DNA of 64,000 nucleotides. Origin: Spirometra erinaceieuropaei. Taxonomy: Eukaryota; Platyhelminthes; Cestoda; Diphyllobothriidea; Diphyllobothriidae. Under the pieces are notes generated by a model. It did no database searches and was not told the DNA's origin. It worked only from the letters and a program-made list of their open reading frames with translations. Shown in pieces: positions 1-11,740 of the stretch (position 1 is its first letter; every line of letters begins with the position of its first letter). The translations under genes were made by a program, and so were the position numbers. Location: NCBI GenBank assembly GCA_902702965.1, contig CACRXP010000549.1, positions 150,898 through 214,897 on the forward strand, read 5' to 3'.

Positions 1-2073
1 GAGCAAATGCTGTTTTGCCAAACGGGCACACTGACGGCTTATTTGTGCACGATTGAATTTAGAAGGGCATTGAAAATACATAGGCCAAATGGATATTATT
101 TAAATTGCCCTTTTTATTAAGTGCACTTTTTACGGGTCGCAATAAAAAAGCGCATTCAAATATTATATCTCATCGTATTTAAAGTGTCATGGAAACGTCA
201 TGATTATCAACATTATATCTTTTACTTCGGCGATTTTTCCTCTATCGGAAATGCACATCATCATTTTGATTAACATTTCACGGGGTTTGTCACTGTGCTC
301 AAACAAAAAGAACTAGATTTTTCAGTGGGAAAAGGTGTAATCCAAGGATCGCTTAATCTTCTTTTTAAGCGTTTCCTGAAACCTGCCTGTTAACTCCCAT
401 CCGGGCTTGTTTGTGTTTTAAGGCTACTGAAATAAAACATTAAAGTGGGAACCTAGATGTATAATAGCAGAATGAGTGACTTTTAAGAGCAAACAACTTG
501 ATGAAGTATCGCCTAACTGTATTCCAAAAAATGACATACATCTTAAATTAATTTCGTTCTGCCTGAAAAATCTCATTTCCCCCTTCAGCAGTGGTTAGGG
601 ATATAATCGTAAACGATTTTAAATAGCTTAGTGTAGTCTTTATGTAGAGGACTAATTGGCATAAAAATAAGTGGAATGACATGACAGCTGTGGTCCATTA
701 TGCCGGGAACAATTACGCAAGCGACCTCAGCGTACTTTGGGAAACGCCCGATACGTCCATGTTTAAAATTGTTAGCAGACGACAGGAAAGTAGAACACAG
801 TCAGTCACGATCTTGAAGCTGAATATACAGTAGGCAAAGAGCAAGCAAGTGATCGTTTCCAATCGGGGACTTTGTTCCAAAGCTTGCCGCTATATTATTA
901 TGCAAATTTACCTGGGATTGTCGCCTTTTGCTGGCCGTTTGCCGAACTACAACGACAAACTTCCTGAATGTGTACGTAACACTACCATTGCATCATTCCC
1001 TACAGTTGTGGAGATCGTACTGTGTCACGAAGTTAGCTGACGTTCTGTACATTTTGATTTTTGCGAAGAAAATGCATGACAGACAGAGACCATTAGTAGT
1101 GCGTCGTATTGCCTGTGCTCATGTGTGCTAAAGGACGACTGTCCATCTGTTAAGCCCTTAAAAGCCCTTTATGGGCACCAATATCGGCCACGCACATGGA
1201 TGGTCTTAATGGTAGCCAGAGGGGTGTAAAAGCGTTTTTCATGCTGCTACTAATTCTTACTAAGGCCATCGCCAGCATTCCGGCAAAGGTATTCTGTACG
1301 CCTAAACACTGCACGGGCAAGCCAGTTTTTTAAAGTCTTGAAAATTTTAATCTTCACTAACACCGGCTGATTGTAAGTTCAAAAATGTCGGCGAATTTAC
1401 TTCAATCCCCAGACTCCATGTGATTTAACCATAAGCTGTTTTACAAAACTACAAAAAATCTCCCACAAGTGGTCGACAACATACCCAAACTCACTGGTCA
1501 AATTGCCTTTGTTTAAACGAAACCCGAGTTAGACGTCAAAAAATTATTATGCTGGTTTGAAATAAACAGCTTTTTTCATAAAAGCGGAAGTATCGGCACT
1601 GATAACATCGTGCCAACCGAGTAATCATAATCCGCGGAGGTGCGGAATTCACGTTCGTGCTGGCCTCGAATAAACAAAGTGGAATAAGGATGGCAATATC
1701 TTTAAAATCTGCCTAAATTATCATCAAGCAAACCACACTCGTGATTCATTTTCAGGCCAGTTGAAACAATAAATAGAGCCGCTTAACAAAGTGGACGCCT
1801 TTGGCAAATGACTGCACTTTAAATGTTCTTCACTAAATCAAAATGCTTTACTCAATCTTTCCTCTAAAATATGCGCTGTGATATTTAAGAAGTGAATATT
1901 CACAGTCAAAGGAAATTGATGAGTGCATACTTCAGCAGGCATAAGAGGCCTTTGTGCAAGGCTAATAAATCTCGTAATCACGTCCCCTTTGGTATTTCAC
2001 ACAAATTAGTCAATTTCCAGATGGCGGAAGAACGACATAATTCATTGCCCTTGTATGATAACCGGTCCTGCCT
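1..2073. other. gene-free AT-rich DNA
   Basis: No ORF longer than about 75 codons, no splice-bordered conserved frame, no repeat shared with the rest of the window and no RNA gene could be recognised. The sequence is AT-rich like the intergenic and intronic DNA elsewhere in the window. An unrecognised short exon cannot be excluded. Confidence 0.5.
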
Positions 2074-2349
2074 TTGCGTTGCCTACACACTTTTGCGCCT
2101 AGTAACAGGGGATGGCTGATCGTCGGCGTGACCCACGTTTTCCCAATATTCATATGTGCGCTTATGAAAGACCACAGTCTCAACGGGCACAATACCGAAG
2201 TGGTTGTCACGACCAACAAAAAAGCGCACGAACTTTTATTCAGACGCGGCACTCCAACACATGCCGTGTCAACCGTTCAGTTGACATACGCCTTCACGAT
2301 GCACACCGTAAAACAGCCCATGCTGATACCTACAGCATGCATATATTGA
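2074..2349 (+). CDS. 91-codon ORF, unrecognised
   Basis: This open frame is less AT-rich than its surroundings. Its second half (around GHNTEVVVTTNKKAHELLFR) reads like real protein. No catalytic motif, signal peptide or membrane segment is obvious apart from a short hydrophobic stretch near the start. A second frame (2112-2384) and the opposite strand (2010-2252) are open over the same bases, which is typical of chance or of old repeat DNA. It could be an exon or a worn transposon remnant. No family is recognised. Confidence 0.15.
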   Translation: MRCLHTFAPSNRGWLIVGVTHVFPIFICALMKDHSLNGHNTEVVVTTNKKAHELLFRRGTPTHAVSTVQLTYAFTMHTVKQPMLIPTACIY

Positions 2350-3710
2350 CGGTATTTTGTTTTTTGGCTTGGTTTAAAACATAATAACCCACTAATAGGG
2401 AGGAATCCATTTAAATCAGGTTCACATGAGAAACGCAAAACAGTTTAGGGCAAAATTTGTATTTTTCTGATGTCCAAGTTCTCTTTTGTGTGTGTCTTTG
2501 TATACTTAAGCACAAGCAGAAAATGTTTAAATTAATTCCACCCTGAAAGCCGAAAGCCGAATTTTACATCCATGAAAATAATGTTACGACAAGTGTTAGA
2601 AGTAGTAATGTTTTAAAGATGCAAAAACAAATTCGTGTTAAAAGTGCTGTTTAGCATTTGCATAGTTTGCACAATATGCTAAACGTGACAGCATAGAAAA
2701 TAGCCAGACTCGTGTTTCGTCAGTATACTACCGTTGAGTGGTACAGCTGCAGGGGGTTCGGCTCATCACTCGGTTTTCCAGCGTCCTTGTAATGCAGTAT
2801 GGCAGAAACTATAGTTTCAAAAGCAAAGACTTTTAATTTAATGAGACGTTAATCGTTAACTTGGAGTCAATAAGTCTACTTGAGGCTTAAAGGCCCGGTT
2901 TTGTATTTTAAACCGCAGTAACACAGTTTGGCTGACACCGTTTTATTTTATTGTATAGGGAATCAAAGACTAAAACGAATCTATCCGAAGTATCCGCGAA
3001 AGGCTGTCATATTTCTGTGAAAAGCCTTGCGATTACGATGGCGAGGCAGTTTTGTGTCACCAGTCAAGTACGAAACTATACAAAACTTAATGGCCAAAGA
3101 GATGCCACCTGTGAAACAAACCTTATTCTGGCAGATTTGTTCAAGTTATCACATTGATTCCACCATAAAAAGGCTAATATTTTACAACTTTATGCCTAAC
3201 AAAAAGTATAAAGAACAGGCGGAGCCGACTGACTGAACCCAATGCAGCTGTCTTATGCGCCAATGCCTCAGAATAGTAAAACAAAAAAGGTGTATTAGAT
3301 ATTTCATCAGCACTATTAGTATTGTTAATGCTGGTCACTAAGAGTGACGTAACTTTTCGCATGTTTATCAGACTCTATGCTGTTGTAACCCTAAAGAATT
3401 GCAAAAACATACTCGTATTTTATGTTTTATTATTAAAAATCATTTTTGTCTTTTAGTGCTCTTTACATTTATGCATATCTAGGTAGTTTATAGCATAACT
3501 CATTTTTAAATTCGGTTACCGGTAAAAAAATTATTTTTTAAGAAATTAATATTTTTCTGTGGAGTTAATTCTGTCTTTATCTATGGAATAGCAATTTGTT
3601 TACCGCTTTAAAACTCTACTGTGTTGGGCAACTTGTGATACGCGGTCTTTCATAAGTTAAGAGAAAGAAAGCCAGTTATTTGAGAAAGAATTAAACGTTT
3701 GTTGCGTACA
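2350..3710. other. gene-free DNA
   Basis: Only overlapping short frames (around 2951-3236) are present, with no splice borders or second copy to support them. Nothing else could be supported. Confidence 0.5.
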
Positions 3711-4702
3711 TACAGTAGGCAGGCTAACTCATGAAATGGCAGAAATTTCAAAATGTGTTCTGTTTTCACAAAAATTAATTAAGCATGGTTGTAAAAGTAA
3801 TCATCTTGCAGCATAATTCTATGATGATCCAGTTGTCTCAGGATGTCATTTTCCGAATGAACTTATTTTCGGCTGCATTCACAAACTAGACTCTAAAAAA
3901 ATGACAACTTATTTAGCATGTAATTTTCTCATTGATTTTCGGTGTCCTTAAACGTTCAATTATATTTTTTAGAAAACACGCATATGCATATTCATTCTTT
4001 TGCTCGTTCGGTAGAAACTTACGTCTCCTTTAAGTAATATACTGGGAGCAGAATTAAACTTTAGTTTCAAAATTATCTAATTGCGAGATTTTTTAATATC
4101 CTTTAATGGTCGTTCATAAAACGTCATGTATCGGCATTTACCAATGTGGCTTGTAAAGTTAGCAACATAGATCAAATCCAATGCTAACTTTTAGGAAACC
4201 GATATGGTATCCCCTCAATACCGTAGAGAAATGTGTCATCTTCCATGCATGGAAAATACAAAGCTTGTAGTTTTGGAACCTTTAACGCAATTGAAACGGC
4301 AGGTCGGATTCAAAATTATTAGGAGATTATAAAACATTTTTATAAACCGATTTATGCCCTTCCTTCGAGTAGAAAAATGGAAGAAGATGTCAATTTCTAA
4401 CGAATGAGCGGAAGAATAAATATTTTATTTCATGTTTTTATGAAATATAATTGGACATTTAGGGGCATCAAAGATCAGCGGGAAAAGTTCATGCTGCTTA
4501 AGTAGTCATTTTGACAGACTATAGTTCTTTTATGCAGTCGAAAATAACTTCTTTCGAAAGCTGGCACACTGCGGTACCTGGAGCATTATAGAATTACGCT
4601 GCGTGTTGATAAATTTTACATCCATACCTAATTAATCTTCCCGAAACGAGAACGCATTTCGAAATTGCTGCCGACATTTCATGAATGAGCCCACCTAGTG
4701 TA
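3711..4702. mobile_element. foldback MITE, subfamily A, copy 1
   Basis: A non-coding element of about 1 kb. It begins TACAGTAGGCAGGCTAACTC and ends with the reverse complement of that end, ...GCCCACCTAGTGTA. The two ends continue inward as inverted arms several hundred bases long. Each arm carries the block found in all copies: an end module, a 'CAGGATGTC' module, then the CTACTTAAGTAG region (weathered here) and a CATGAAATATAATTGA module. Both ends sit at TA, as expected for a Tc1/mariner-type TA target duplication. That superfamily assignment is inference because no transposase is encoded. The arms could form a long RNA hairpin if transcribed. Confidence 0.85.
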
Positions 4703-5689
4703 AATTTTTGAGACTGGTCTATCAGGCAATTTTCGTACGCATGGACCATTAACAAAAATGACTAACTACTTAACCCCGCCTACAAATGACTCTTTGATTT
4801 ACCAAGACCTATGTCAATATGCGTCAACCATAACTTATACTCTTATCAGGATTAGCTGTGCAAAGCCAAAACTTAATACGGAGAAACCCAATCCTGTGTC
4901 CAACTCTCTTTTCAATTTGTCCTTAATGATTTTGCATTTTTAGTCTAGCTCGATATGCCTATCAATTTGTGTCTCCCCTAATTGCGTTAACTCCAGGAAT
5001 TCACGCTCAGTATTCACTGCCAAGACTCCAATGGCACGGGTGGTCCATCACGCAAGACTGCGCCCGGCGTTTATTGTGTGTTTTGCCACCTGGGATAGGT
5101 GGTCCCGCCTCCTAACCACTAGACGATGTTCGTGTACACGGGTTGAGACAAGTTACATGGTTTGACCGCAATAGACGGCGTCACAGCTGGCACAGTAATT
5201 TTTTACGGACAGCCTTTTTTACTCGAGACAGCCACCCTGACCTTAAAGCCTACAAGTTGTGTGCATATGGATGTTGCTGTTTTGTAAGCCATTTATATTT
5301 GATGTTTGCACAGCTCTCTTTCAACAGGTTTAGGCATTTTTCACGGATGGACGTTTTCGCAGTATGACAACGTCCGTTGTTTCCCAGCCGTTGAGTTGAA
5401 ATTTCATTTCTTTTGGATCTCTTAATTTTGCATACTCCGATGCACAAATTCAAGAGGCATATTATTAAAAAAAGTTAATTAGTAAAATAAAGTTTGTAGC
5501 TACCAAATATCGTTCTCCCCCTGAACAGTGCATTTTGACCCAAGTGAGTAGATTGGGGACTGCTCTCCGTTCGTGAGAAAATGTACAGTTACTCTCAGTG
5601 TGCAAGGAGAGATTTGAAGAAGTCTCTACGACAAACTAAGGGAAAACTGCATGTTCAGGGGTCATTGTTCATTTTAAGAATAGCCACCC
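4703..5689. other. gene-free DNA
   Basis: Two weak ORFs (4758-4943 and 5143-5367, plus strand) have neither splice borders nor recognisable motifs. No repeats shared with other parts of the window were seen. Confidence 0.45.
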
Positions 5690-5989
5690 TCTGCGACTGC
5701 CCGCGAGAGCTCTAGATTAAGCATCGAGGCACAGCCGGATAAGGCTGTCCTTCAGGACGATCGATGGACGTCCTGCCTACACTGATCACAACAGAAAGGA
5801 GAAGGAGTCCCTGTCTGGATGGGATGGCCGTTGAACCTCTTTACGCCAAATAGACAAAAAGCTCGGGTTCAAATCCCAGGTTCCCCAAACCGGGACTGAG
5901 CATGAATGACAACAACTGAAAATTAAAAAATGACCATCCAAGTCCCTATCTGTATGCAGGCCACCAACACTATTTGCTCATCAGCGTTT
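5690..5989 (+). repeat. tRNA-related SINE candidate
   Basis: At 5866-5876 the sequence GGTTCAAATCC is a perfect RNA polymerase III B-box match, set in a GC-richer patch that stands out from its AT-rich surroundings. A plausible but weak A-box region lies about 45 bases upstream (around GGATGGCCGTTGA). The stretch does not fold into a full tRNA cloverleaf with paired acceptor arms as far as can be judged by eye, so a tRNA-derived SINE is more likely than a tRNA gene. Element ends are not defined. Confidence 0.4.
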
Positions 5990-6499
5990 TCATAAAACTA
6001 ATGTGTTTTGCTCTCGATACGTAAAATTAAGTTTTAAGAGAAAACCTCTGAAGGCACACATAAAGTAAGCTAATACAGATCGCTCAGTAAGACGGACTGT
6101 TTGATGCATCAGATGTGCAACGACGCTTACTTACTGAAGCGGAGTATTTTTAACGTCAGAAACCTTAAAGACTGTTTGGACTATGAGGAGTTTTCTCTAG
6201 TGCAAAGAACGTCCCAAGGACGAAATATCATACTGACTGATGGTGAACCGCTCGCAGATTGGCGGCAAGAAGGGATTGGTTCCGAATCACATTTGAAACT
6301 CCATCTAAGGGGCATATAAAACTTTTACATTTAATTCGATTCTAATCTAGCGGACTTATTCTGGGTACGGCTAAGTTATATTGTCCCCTAAACAGGACAT
6401 GGTTGTAGGAACGCCTCGCCTAGGCAACACATGTGGACCTGCATATAATTACCGAAGGGTCATATTTTCCCTTATACTAACCGAAACAAAACCATTATA

Positions 6500-7278
6500 T
6501 AAAATTTGAACAAGGCAAAGGCTACAAAGCATGCAGAAATTACTGGCGTCATAAATTTCGAGACCTCTCATTCAGCTGCACACGTCATTGCATAGTTATA
6601 TGTCAGGCAAACCGTTCAATCAAAGATCAACCTAGAGAGATAAAAGGTGATAGGTAATCTGAAACATGGTTCTAGTATGCGGGTGCATATGGTGAGGGGG
6701 GGAGGAGGAGAGAAGTCATCCAAGTATGAAAGTTAGGACTACAGTGAGAACTTGTACGGCGTGATTTAGAGTGCATCCAAGGTCCTGTTTCGGGCGACGA
6801 CCGAGCGTCTCTTGCCTTTTGCAGATGCCGCTGCACTACAGAGGAGGAAGCCAGAACTCTGTAAGCAGCTGGACCACGTGATAAACCTGGCACTGCCATG
6901 GTAAGGATCGATTATGGACTAAACCCTGTTCCCATGTCCGCCCTCTCATTTCGCCATCACCCGCCGCCCTCTCCCCGGCATGACTGAATGCTCCCCGCAC
7001 GTTGCGCTCTAAATCACGCCGCACAAGTCCTCACTTTAGTCCTAACTCTCATACTTAGATGAATTCTCTCCCCCTCCCCCCCTCACCATATGCGCCCGCA
7101 TACTAGACCCATGTTTCAGATTACCTATCACGTTTTATATCTCTAGGTTGATCGTTGATTGAACGGTTTGCCTGTCATATAACTATGCAATGACGTGTGC
7201 AGCTGAATGAGGATTTTGAAATTTATGACGTCAGTAAATTCTGCATGCTTTGCCACCTTAGCCTTGTTCAAATTTATT
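6500..7278. mobile_element. foldback element with ~270-bp inverted arms
   Basis: Left arm about 6500-6773 and right arm about 7006-7278 are inverted copies. For example GCATGCAGAAATTACTGGCG on the left pairs with its near-complement ending at 7249, and a purine-rich GGGGGGAGGAGGAGAG tract at 6697-6712 pairs with the C/T-rich tract at 7067-7083. The outer parts (GAACAAGGCAAAGG with CCTTAGCCTTGTTC) are more diverged. The spacer of about 230 bases is GC-rich and holds no convincing ORF. The frames seen at 6672-6899 and 6836-7024 are products of the palindrome and G/C tracts. The ends differ from the TA-flanked family found elsewhere, so this is a separate element. Confidence 0.8.
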
Positions 7279-7319
7279 TCGGGAAAACATTGCTTCATTA
7301 TATAAAACTTAACCTCTTC

Positions 7320-7365
7320 CCCTGTCTTAACCCTAACCGTAACCTAAACCTTAATTTTGCAGTTA
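7320..7365 (-). repeat. degenerate telomere-like CCCTAA tract
   Basis: The stretch reads as imperfect tandem repeats of the TTAGGG hexamer on the minus strand (CTTAACCCTAACCGTAACCT). It directly follows the right arm of the 6500-7278 foldback element. Interstitial tracts like this arise from old telomere capture, double-strand break repair or simple repeat drift. Too short and degenerate to be a functional telomere. Confidence 0.55.
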
Positions 7366-7689
7366 ACACCAGCCTCTCTCCTACTCCAAACTTGCTCCTG
7401 ACCTGCCTTAATGTTGGTCCTAAATTTAGCTTTCAAAATGATCCTTAACTAGACCAGTCATGCCCAGCCTGGAGTGTACAACACTTGAACCGCGACCCCG
7501 GGATCCTTGGTCTTCGAGTTTGACATCCCATAGTTGATACTTCACCTTCTTTTTGGCGGTATAATTTAATTTACTTCTACTTCTCGTGGGTATGCGACTG
7601 CCTGCGACGGTTCTAGTATGAGCCCCAAGGCAGAATCTAACGAGCACGTTTCGTAACCTGGTCGGTGGGCGTCCATCTGTCGTTGTACA

Positions 7690-8114
7690 CGTCTATGCAT
7701 AGGGAAAAAGATAATTAAGGAGATTTTCACTATTTGGTAAACTGGAACTTATTAGTCGATCGATTTCTTCTACGAAAGTTATCTGAATATGTTGTCTCGA
7801 GTGAACTTGTGTACTCAAGGAAGCGTGAGCTCTTAGGATACTTGCCAAGGATTGTCGTATAATAGCGGACAAAGCTTCAGCATCTACAGTCGATTTCGAA
7901 AAAAGCAGAAACTGTAACGAATATGAATACGTCTTGTGCTTCGTAAGGAACATTTCGGAAAAGTGAGATTGAATGCTCCTTTGATGGCTATTTCAGGGTC
8001 TGAGACAATAGTGATTGGGGACTGCTTACAGTTTGAATTTACGCTTTTAGGTGAGACGTTGTGTGCCTCCCAAAAAGTATGAAAAAGGATTTTTTCGCGA
8101 AAGTCCTCTTGCAA
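7690..8114 (-). pseudogene. possible MULE-type transposase fragment
   Basis: The minus-strand frame 8114-7884 contains SPITIVSDPEIAIKGAF followed by FPKCS and a basic 'RRIHIR' stretch. That order resembles the MULE transposase core, where a catalytic Asp (VTDxELAL) precedes an FP..LLC.WH motif. The Cys-Trp-His part is not intact here. A second minus frame (7953-7693) overlaps and continues downstream, suggesting a frameshift. No TIR was found. The match rests on motif order only, so it may be chance. Confidence 0.3.
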
Positions 8115-8419
8115 ATATATTTTAATCTGTAATACGTCGACAGTCTAGGAAAAATAATTCACACTAACTATGCGCACTTATGTAGGAAACTCACTTTTGA
8201 AAGTAATCGAAAATAATGACATCCAGAATTCGACATCGTGGCGGGATTTAAATATTTTGTGATTACTCTGTAGGAAAATGCTACCTAAGTATTCCCACTA
8301 ATCAAGATCATTTCAGAATTTCAGGTAACATTTCATCGATGTGTCACCAACTTGAGAAGTCGAGGCCTGTATCCTAATTCCTCAGGGGTGCATTCGTTGA
8401 CAACCCTTATTAAAACACC
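8115..8419. other. gene-free DNA
   Basis: AT-rich sequence in which no ORF, repeat or RNA gene could be recognised. Confidence 0.45.
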
Positions 8420-8872
8420 GTGCTACGCCTGATTATCAGTTACATTTCCCAGTCTGTGGAAGCTTTGACGCTTTCATTAATTCGGGAAAAAGTTGCACGC
8501 TTTACAATGGGCTCCCACCCCAATACACAGCAGTTAACCGTTGTTCAACAGCAAATTATAGGGCACGAGAATGCGATATGTAATTTCGTACCTGTGACGC
8601 AATCCCGTGTAGAAGGTTCACAATTTGACTACATAGCTATCAGGAAAGGTATCCATTTTAATGTCAGCGTGTGCGGGTTCATGACGATTATTGCCCCCCA
8701 ATCTACGTGTCTCCTGCTGAAAGACGGTATTTCTGCCCTCTTTCTTCCCACTAACCCTGCGAATGCACTTTCATATTTCCACAGAATTTGTTGTCCCCAA
8801 AATATATGTGAACTAATGCCGTGCATAAGAAACTGGTGCCCATTCAAAAGCTTTTTTGGACAAGTACACTAA
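8420..8872 (+). CDS. 150-codon ORF, unrecognised
   Basis: One of the longest uninterrupted frames that is not in a mobile element. The translation contains Cys pairs (CCPQNIC, CIRNWC) near its end but no arrangement I recognise as a zinc finger. There is no clear Kozak context or splice border, and the opposite strand is also open at 8629-8847. In 64 kb of six-frame sequence an ORF of this length can occur by chance. Equally it could be an exon or a relic of a mobile element. Confidence 0.2.
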   Translation: MLRLIISYISQSVEALTLSLIREKVARFTMGSHPNTQQLTVVQQQIIGHENAICNFVPVTQSRVEGSQFDYIAIRKGIHFNVSVCGFMTIIAPQSTCLLLKDGISALFLPTNPANALSYFHRICCPQNICELMPCIRNWCPFKSFFGQVH

Positions 8873-9510
8873 CGATGTTTTTAGAATTATAAATTACAAA
8901 CTTCGCCTTGTAAATACACTTTTTTAAGCTTACGTACCAGACAGCATCATTCAGTTTATTGGGCATTATTCCGGTCATGATCCAGATATAAAACCAGTGT
9001 TAATCGAAGAAAGAGCTTGTGAGTGAAACCGGTCAGGTAATTAAGGGTATAATATGGTCCCAATAAGTTCGCGAACCGGATTTTACCTAGATTTTAGCTT
9101 CCAAGCTAAGTGGGATTGCAAATGAAATCCACACCATATAAAATGAGGCAAGACTTTTAAATACAATATCGTACCGTATGATTGCAAAAAAGGTTATTAA
9201 ATCTTTTGAAAGGATTTCCAGTCAGAAGGGTAGTCCAACATTGCAATTTTAACCCTATTGCATATCGTGGAACTGTACAAGCCACACGGCATCGTAGTTC
9301 TTTATGAAATTAGAAGTTGTACGCGGTGACAGAAACAATTATAAATGTAGAATATTATAGCGCAGGTAAAACTTTAGTGCAGTCACAGTCATCAAGATAT
9401 TAGGACCTCAGTATGCTTCCTGAGTGGTTTTAAATTGCATGCAATCGAAGCTTAACCTCGATACGGACAGTCAGACCGTCTAAAAGATAAAAAAGATGCG
9501 GTCACTGGAA
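8873..9510. other. gene-free DNA
   Basis: AT-rich, with no supported features before the Merlin target-site duplication. Confidence 0.45.
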
Positions 9511-10318
9511 CAAGAAGTTGGTAAAAATCGGGAGATGACACCCAAAAAAATCAGCTACCTACAAATAATATCTTTAACAGTGGACTCAAACGCCTTCAGG
9601 CTATATCAGCGGTGGCAGGCCTACTTTCACGCACTACTTGGACTTTCCCCGACGGCCTAACATGGGCTGGCCGAACGAACATCGCAGGAGGTTACAGGGA
9701 CTATGGTCGCTGTTACCCAACCTTCCCCATCGTTACACACGTGCATCTGAATATACGGCATACATTCGCATTATGGCAGTTTATTGCAAAACAAAAGCAC
9801 TTTTAAATAGGATAAGTCTGCACAACATGGGACAGAAACAGTTTCCAGGCATCTGTCAAAGACATGGCATTGAGGTCAAACCAAAGACGATATTGTACTT
9901 CGTCTATGTGAGCCCACACAGCTCGGCCACATACAGGGCCTCCCTCGTGGAGTTTCATTTTCAGTCTACTCCGGTATGCCTCAATGACATTGGTGTGCCG
10001 GCCGGCGGTAGGGTCCTTGAAGTTCTTTGAGTGGTTAACAGAGAAATGTAGATAACATTCTTAGGGAAGACGATTATTCGCCTTCCACTCGTCCGTTACC
10101 ACTATACTGCCTTTGGCGACCCATTTTGTAATAACGGAACGGAGAGCGGGCCAACTTCGATCATTCAACTGTTCAAATAAGGTTTTGCTTCGGCTAGTAT
10201 CGTCCTTCCGACCAGCCACCGCCCATCAAACCCCTATTACTACCTGTCCCATAAGACAGGCTGCTTTAGTTAGGCGGATTTTTTTGGGTGCCACCTCCCG
10301 ATTGTTACCCAAGAAGTT
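9511..10318 (-). mobile_element. Merlin-type DNA transposon, copy 1, with 9-bp TSD
   Basis: The element spans 9520-10309. Its terminal inverted repeats read GGTAAAAATCGGGAGATGAC on the left and, reverse-complemented, GGTAACAATCGGGAGGTGGC on the right. It is flanked by a perfect 9-bp direct repeat CAAGAAGTT (9511-9519 and 10310-10318). Merlin elements (relatives of IS1016/IS1595) characteristically make 8-9 bp duplications. The inside encodes, on the minus strand, a Merlin-like transposase remnant (see the next entry). At about 790 bp it is shorter than autonomous Merlin elements, so it is probably an internally deleted, non-autonomous copy. Confidence 0.85.
9817..10260 (-). pseudogene. Merlin transposase remnant (DDE, ISXO2-like domain)
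   Basis: Reading the minus strand from 10132 downward gives ITKWVAKGSIVVTDEWKAYN, then YLHFSVNHSKNFKDP, GRHTNVIEAYRSRLK and WAHIDEVQYRLWF. This is the order of the ISXO2/Merlin DDE domain: the second catalytic Asp in VVTDEWKAY, the VNHS..F.DP segment, and the catalytic Glu in HTNVIEAYRSRLK. Upstream, around 10220-10260, a Gly-rich 'NRG..GGGW' stretch corresponds to the conserved segment before the second Asp, but frame breaks and stops occur there. The N-terminal part with the first Asp is missing or scrambled. It is not expected to be active. Confidence 0.75.
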
Positions 10319-10349
10319 TATCTATTTGACGTTTTGGATTCTTAATTGA

Positions 10350-10630
10350 ACCTATCAGTAGAGACGATCGCGACCATGACTTGGAACGTAACCATACGAT
10401 ACGACATTTCGACCGTTATTACGGACGATGTCCTCCATGTGCTCCACAACAGGGTTAGAACAGGGACGGTGACTTGCGCGTTAGTTAGCTTATAATGATA
10501 GCAGACTTGTAGAGAATCTACCGCACTCTTTCCTCCTCTCCCAGCTGGATCGTAAGTCAAGATAGAATCGAGAAGACTGGTGGCAGAGGGCGCAGATAAA
10601 CGGCACGGCGTGAACCGCACCTAGGCGTGC
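10350..10630 (-). repeat. R1 repeat, minus-oriented copy
   Basis: The reverse complement of this stretch matches the repeats at 24010-24330 and 25895-26330. Shared words include GGGAGAGGAGGAAAGAGTG, CAAGTCTGCTATCA and CAAGTCACCGTCCCTG. It begins about 40 bases beyond the Merlin element. ORFs here (10342-10620 and 10490-10684, minus) are within the repeat. The family is not recognised. It is GC-richer than its surroundings. Confidence 0.65.
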
Positions 10631-10639
10631 AACCTCATT

Positions 10640-11298
10640 CTCTGGTCTGCAACGCACTTTCACTAGACTCTTATACAGCAGCAAAAAAGGAGGGACGACT
10701 GAGATCTGAATCGGCGCGTCCTAGATCGGCAACTTGGCGTGCCGTTACACACCAGATTTGGCATTTGCTATGGGTGCGCATTCCCGATAACGCCTGTCAG
10801 ACTCCCATCTAGTCTCCGTGCTGGCCCAGCACAAATACCGCGTGGGCCGTTTTAGGGGCAAAACACGATGAAGAGCAACATAAACAGAGGCATTTCGTTT
10901 AGGTTAAATGGTTCACAAACGATCTGGGCCTTGACCTCGACATTTTAATACTGATTTCGCGAAAAAAACTCAAACTGTCGTGTACGATTTACGTGTTATT
11001 CCTTGTATAATGGGGCCAACAGCAGTCGCAAAGTCTGTTAGTGCCAATAAGCCCTGCAGTATATGTATGCTAGGGAAACTGGTTTTTTTCTTCCTTAGTA
11101 TCTACCTAACTACAGACTGATTACTGCATTACGCTAAAATTGACTTACTTCTCTTTGTGATTGAATAATCACTGAGGAGCTGTCAAGTGAATGTAAAGGC
11201 AGCAATCATTGCCCGCGTCTCAGTGCGCTAAATGGCAATATGAAAACATATGTTTTTCGGTTTTTAGGAAAAGATTTCTTTAAACATAAAATGTCCCT
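10640..11298. other. gene-free DNA
   Basis: A 61-codon frame at 10627-10812 has no support. Nothing else recognisable. Confidence 0.4.
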
Positions 11299-11740
11299 TA
11301 CAGTAGGTGGGCTAACTCATGAAATATCAACCGAAATTCCGACATGTTTCCGTTTCTAAAAAAATAATTAAGCAAGGTTGTACTCCTAATCATTGAGCAG
11401 CGTAAATCTATAATAATTCGGTTATCGCAGGATGCCAGCCTTCGAACGAACGTCTTTCCGGTTGCATACAAAAATACATCCTGCAAAAAATGACTGCTTA
11501 TGTAGCATTCATTTCTCTCATTGATTGTCGATGCCCTAAAAATGCAACCATATTTCATGGAAAACATGCGTAAAAATGTCCATTTTCTTGTTTATCCGGA
11601 AGAAGGTCACGTCCACTACCACTTTTCTACTCAAAGGGAGGGTAATGATAACTTGTACAAGCCTATTTAATTAATCTTTTCGAAGCGAAAACGTATTTTA
11701 GAATTCCGGTTGACAATTCATGAGTTAGTTCAATTACTTT
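11299..11740. mobile_element. foldback MITE, subfamily A, copy 2 (internally deleted)
   Basis: Left end TACAGTAGGTGGGCTAACTC with a long left arm, and a right end GTTGACAATTCATGAGTTAG. The total length is only about 440 bases against roughly 1 kb for relatives. The whole inner part of the right arm and the spacer are missing, so the element is a deletion derivative. The outermost right bases have decayed and the flanking TA is no longer clear there. Confidence 0.75.

Noticed and set aside
5820..5900. A functional tRNA gene around the GGTTCAAATCC box
   Set aside because: The B-box is perfect, but I could not fold matching acceptor, D and anticodon arms around it; a SINE is more likely.
6672..7024. 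Overlapping minus ORFs in the 6.5-7.3 kb region
   Set aside because: They fall in the inverted arms and G/C-rich tracts of a foldback element; openness follows from composition.
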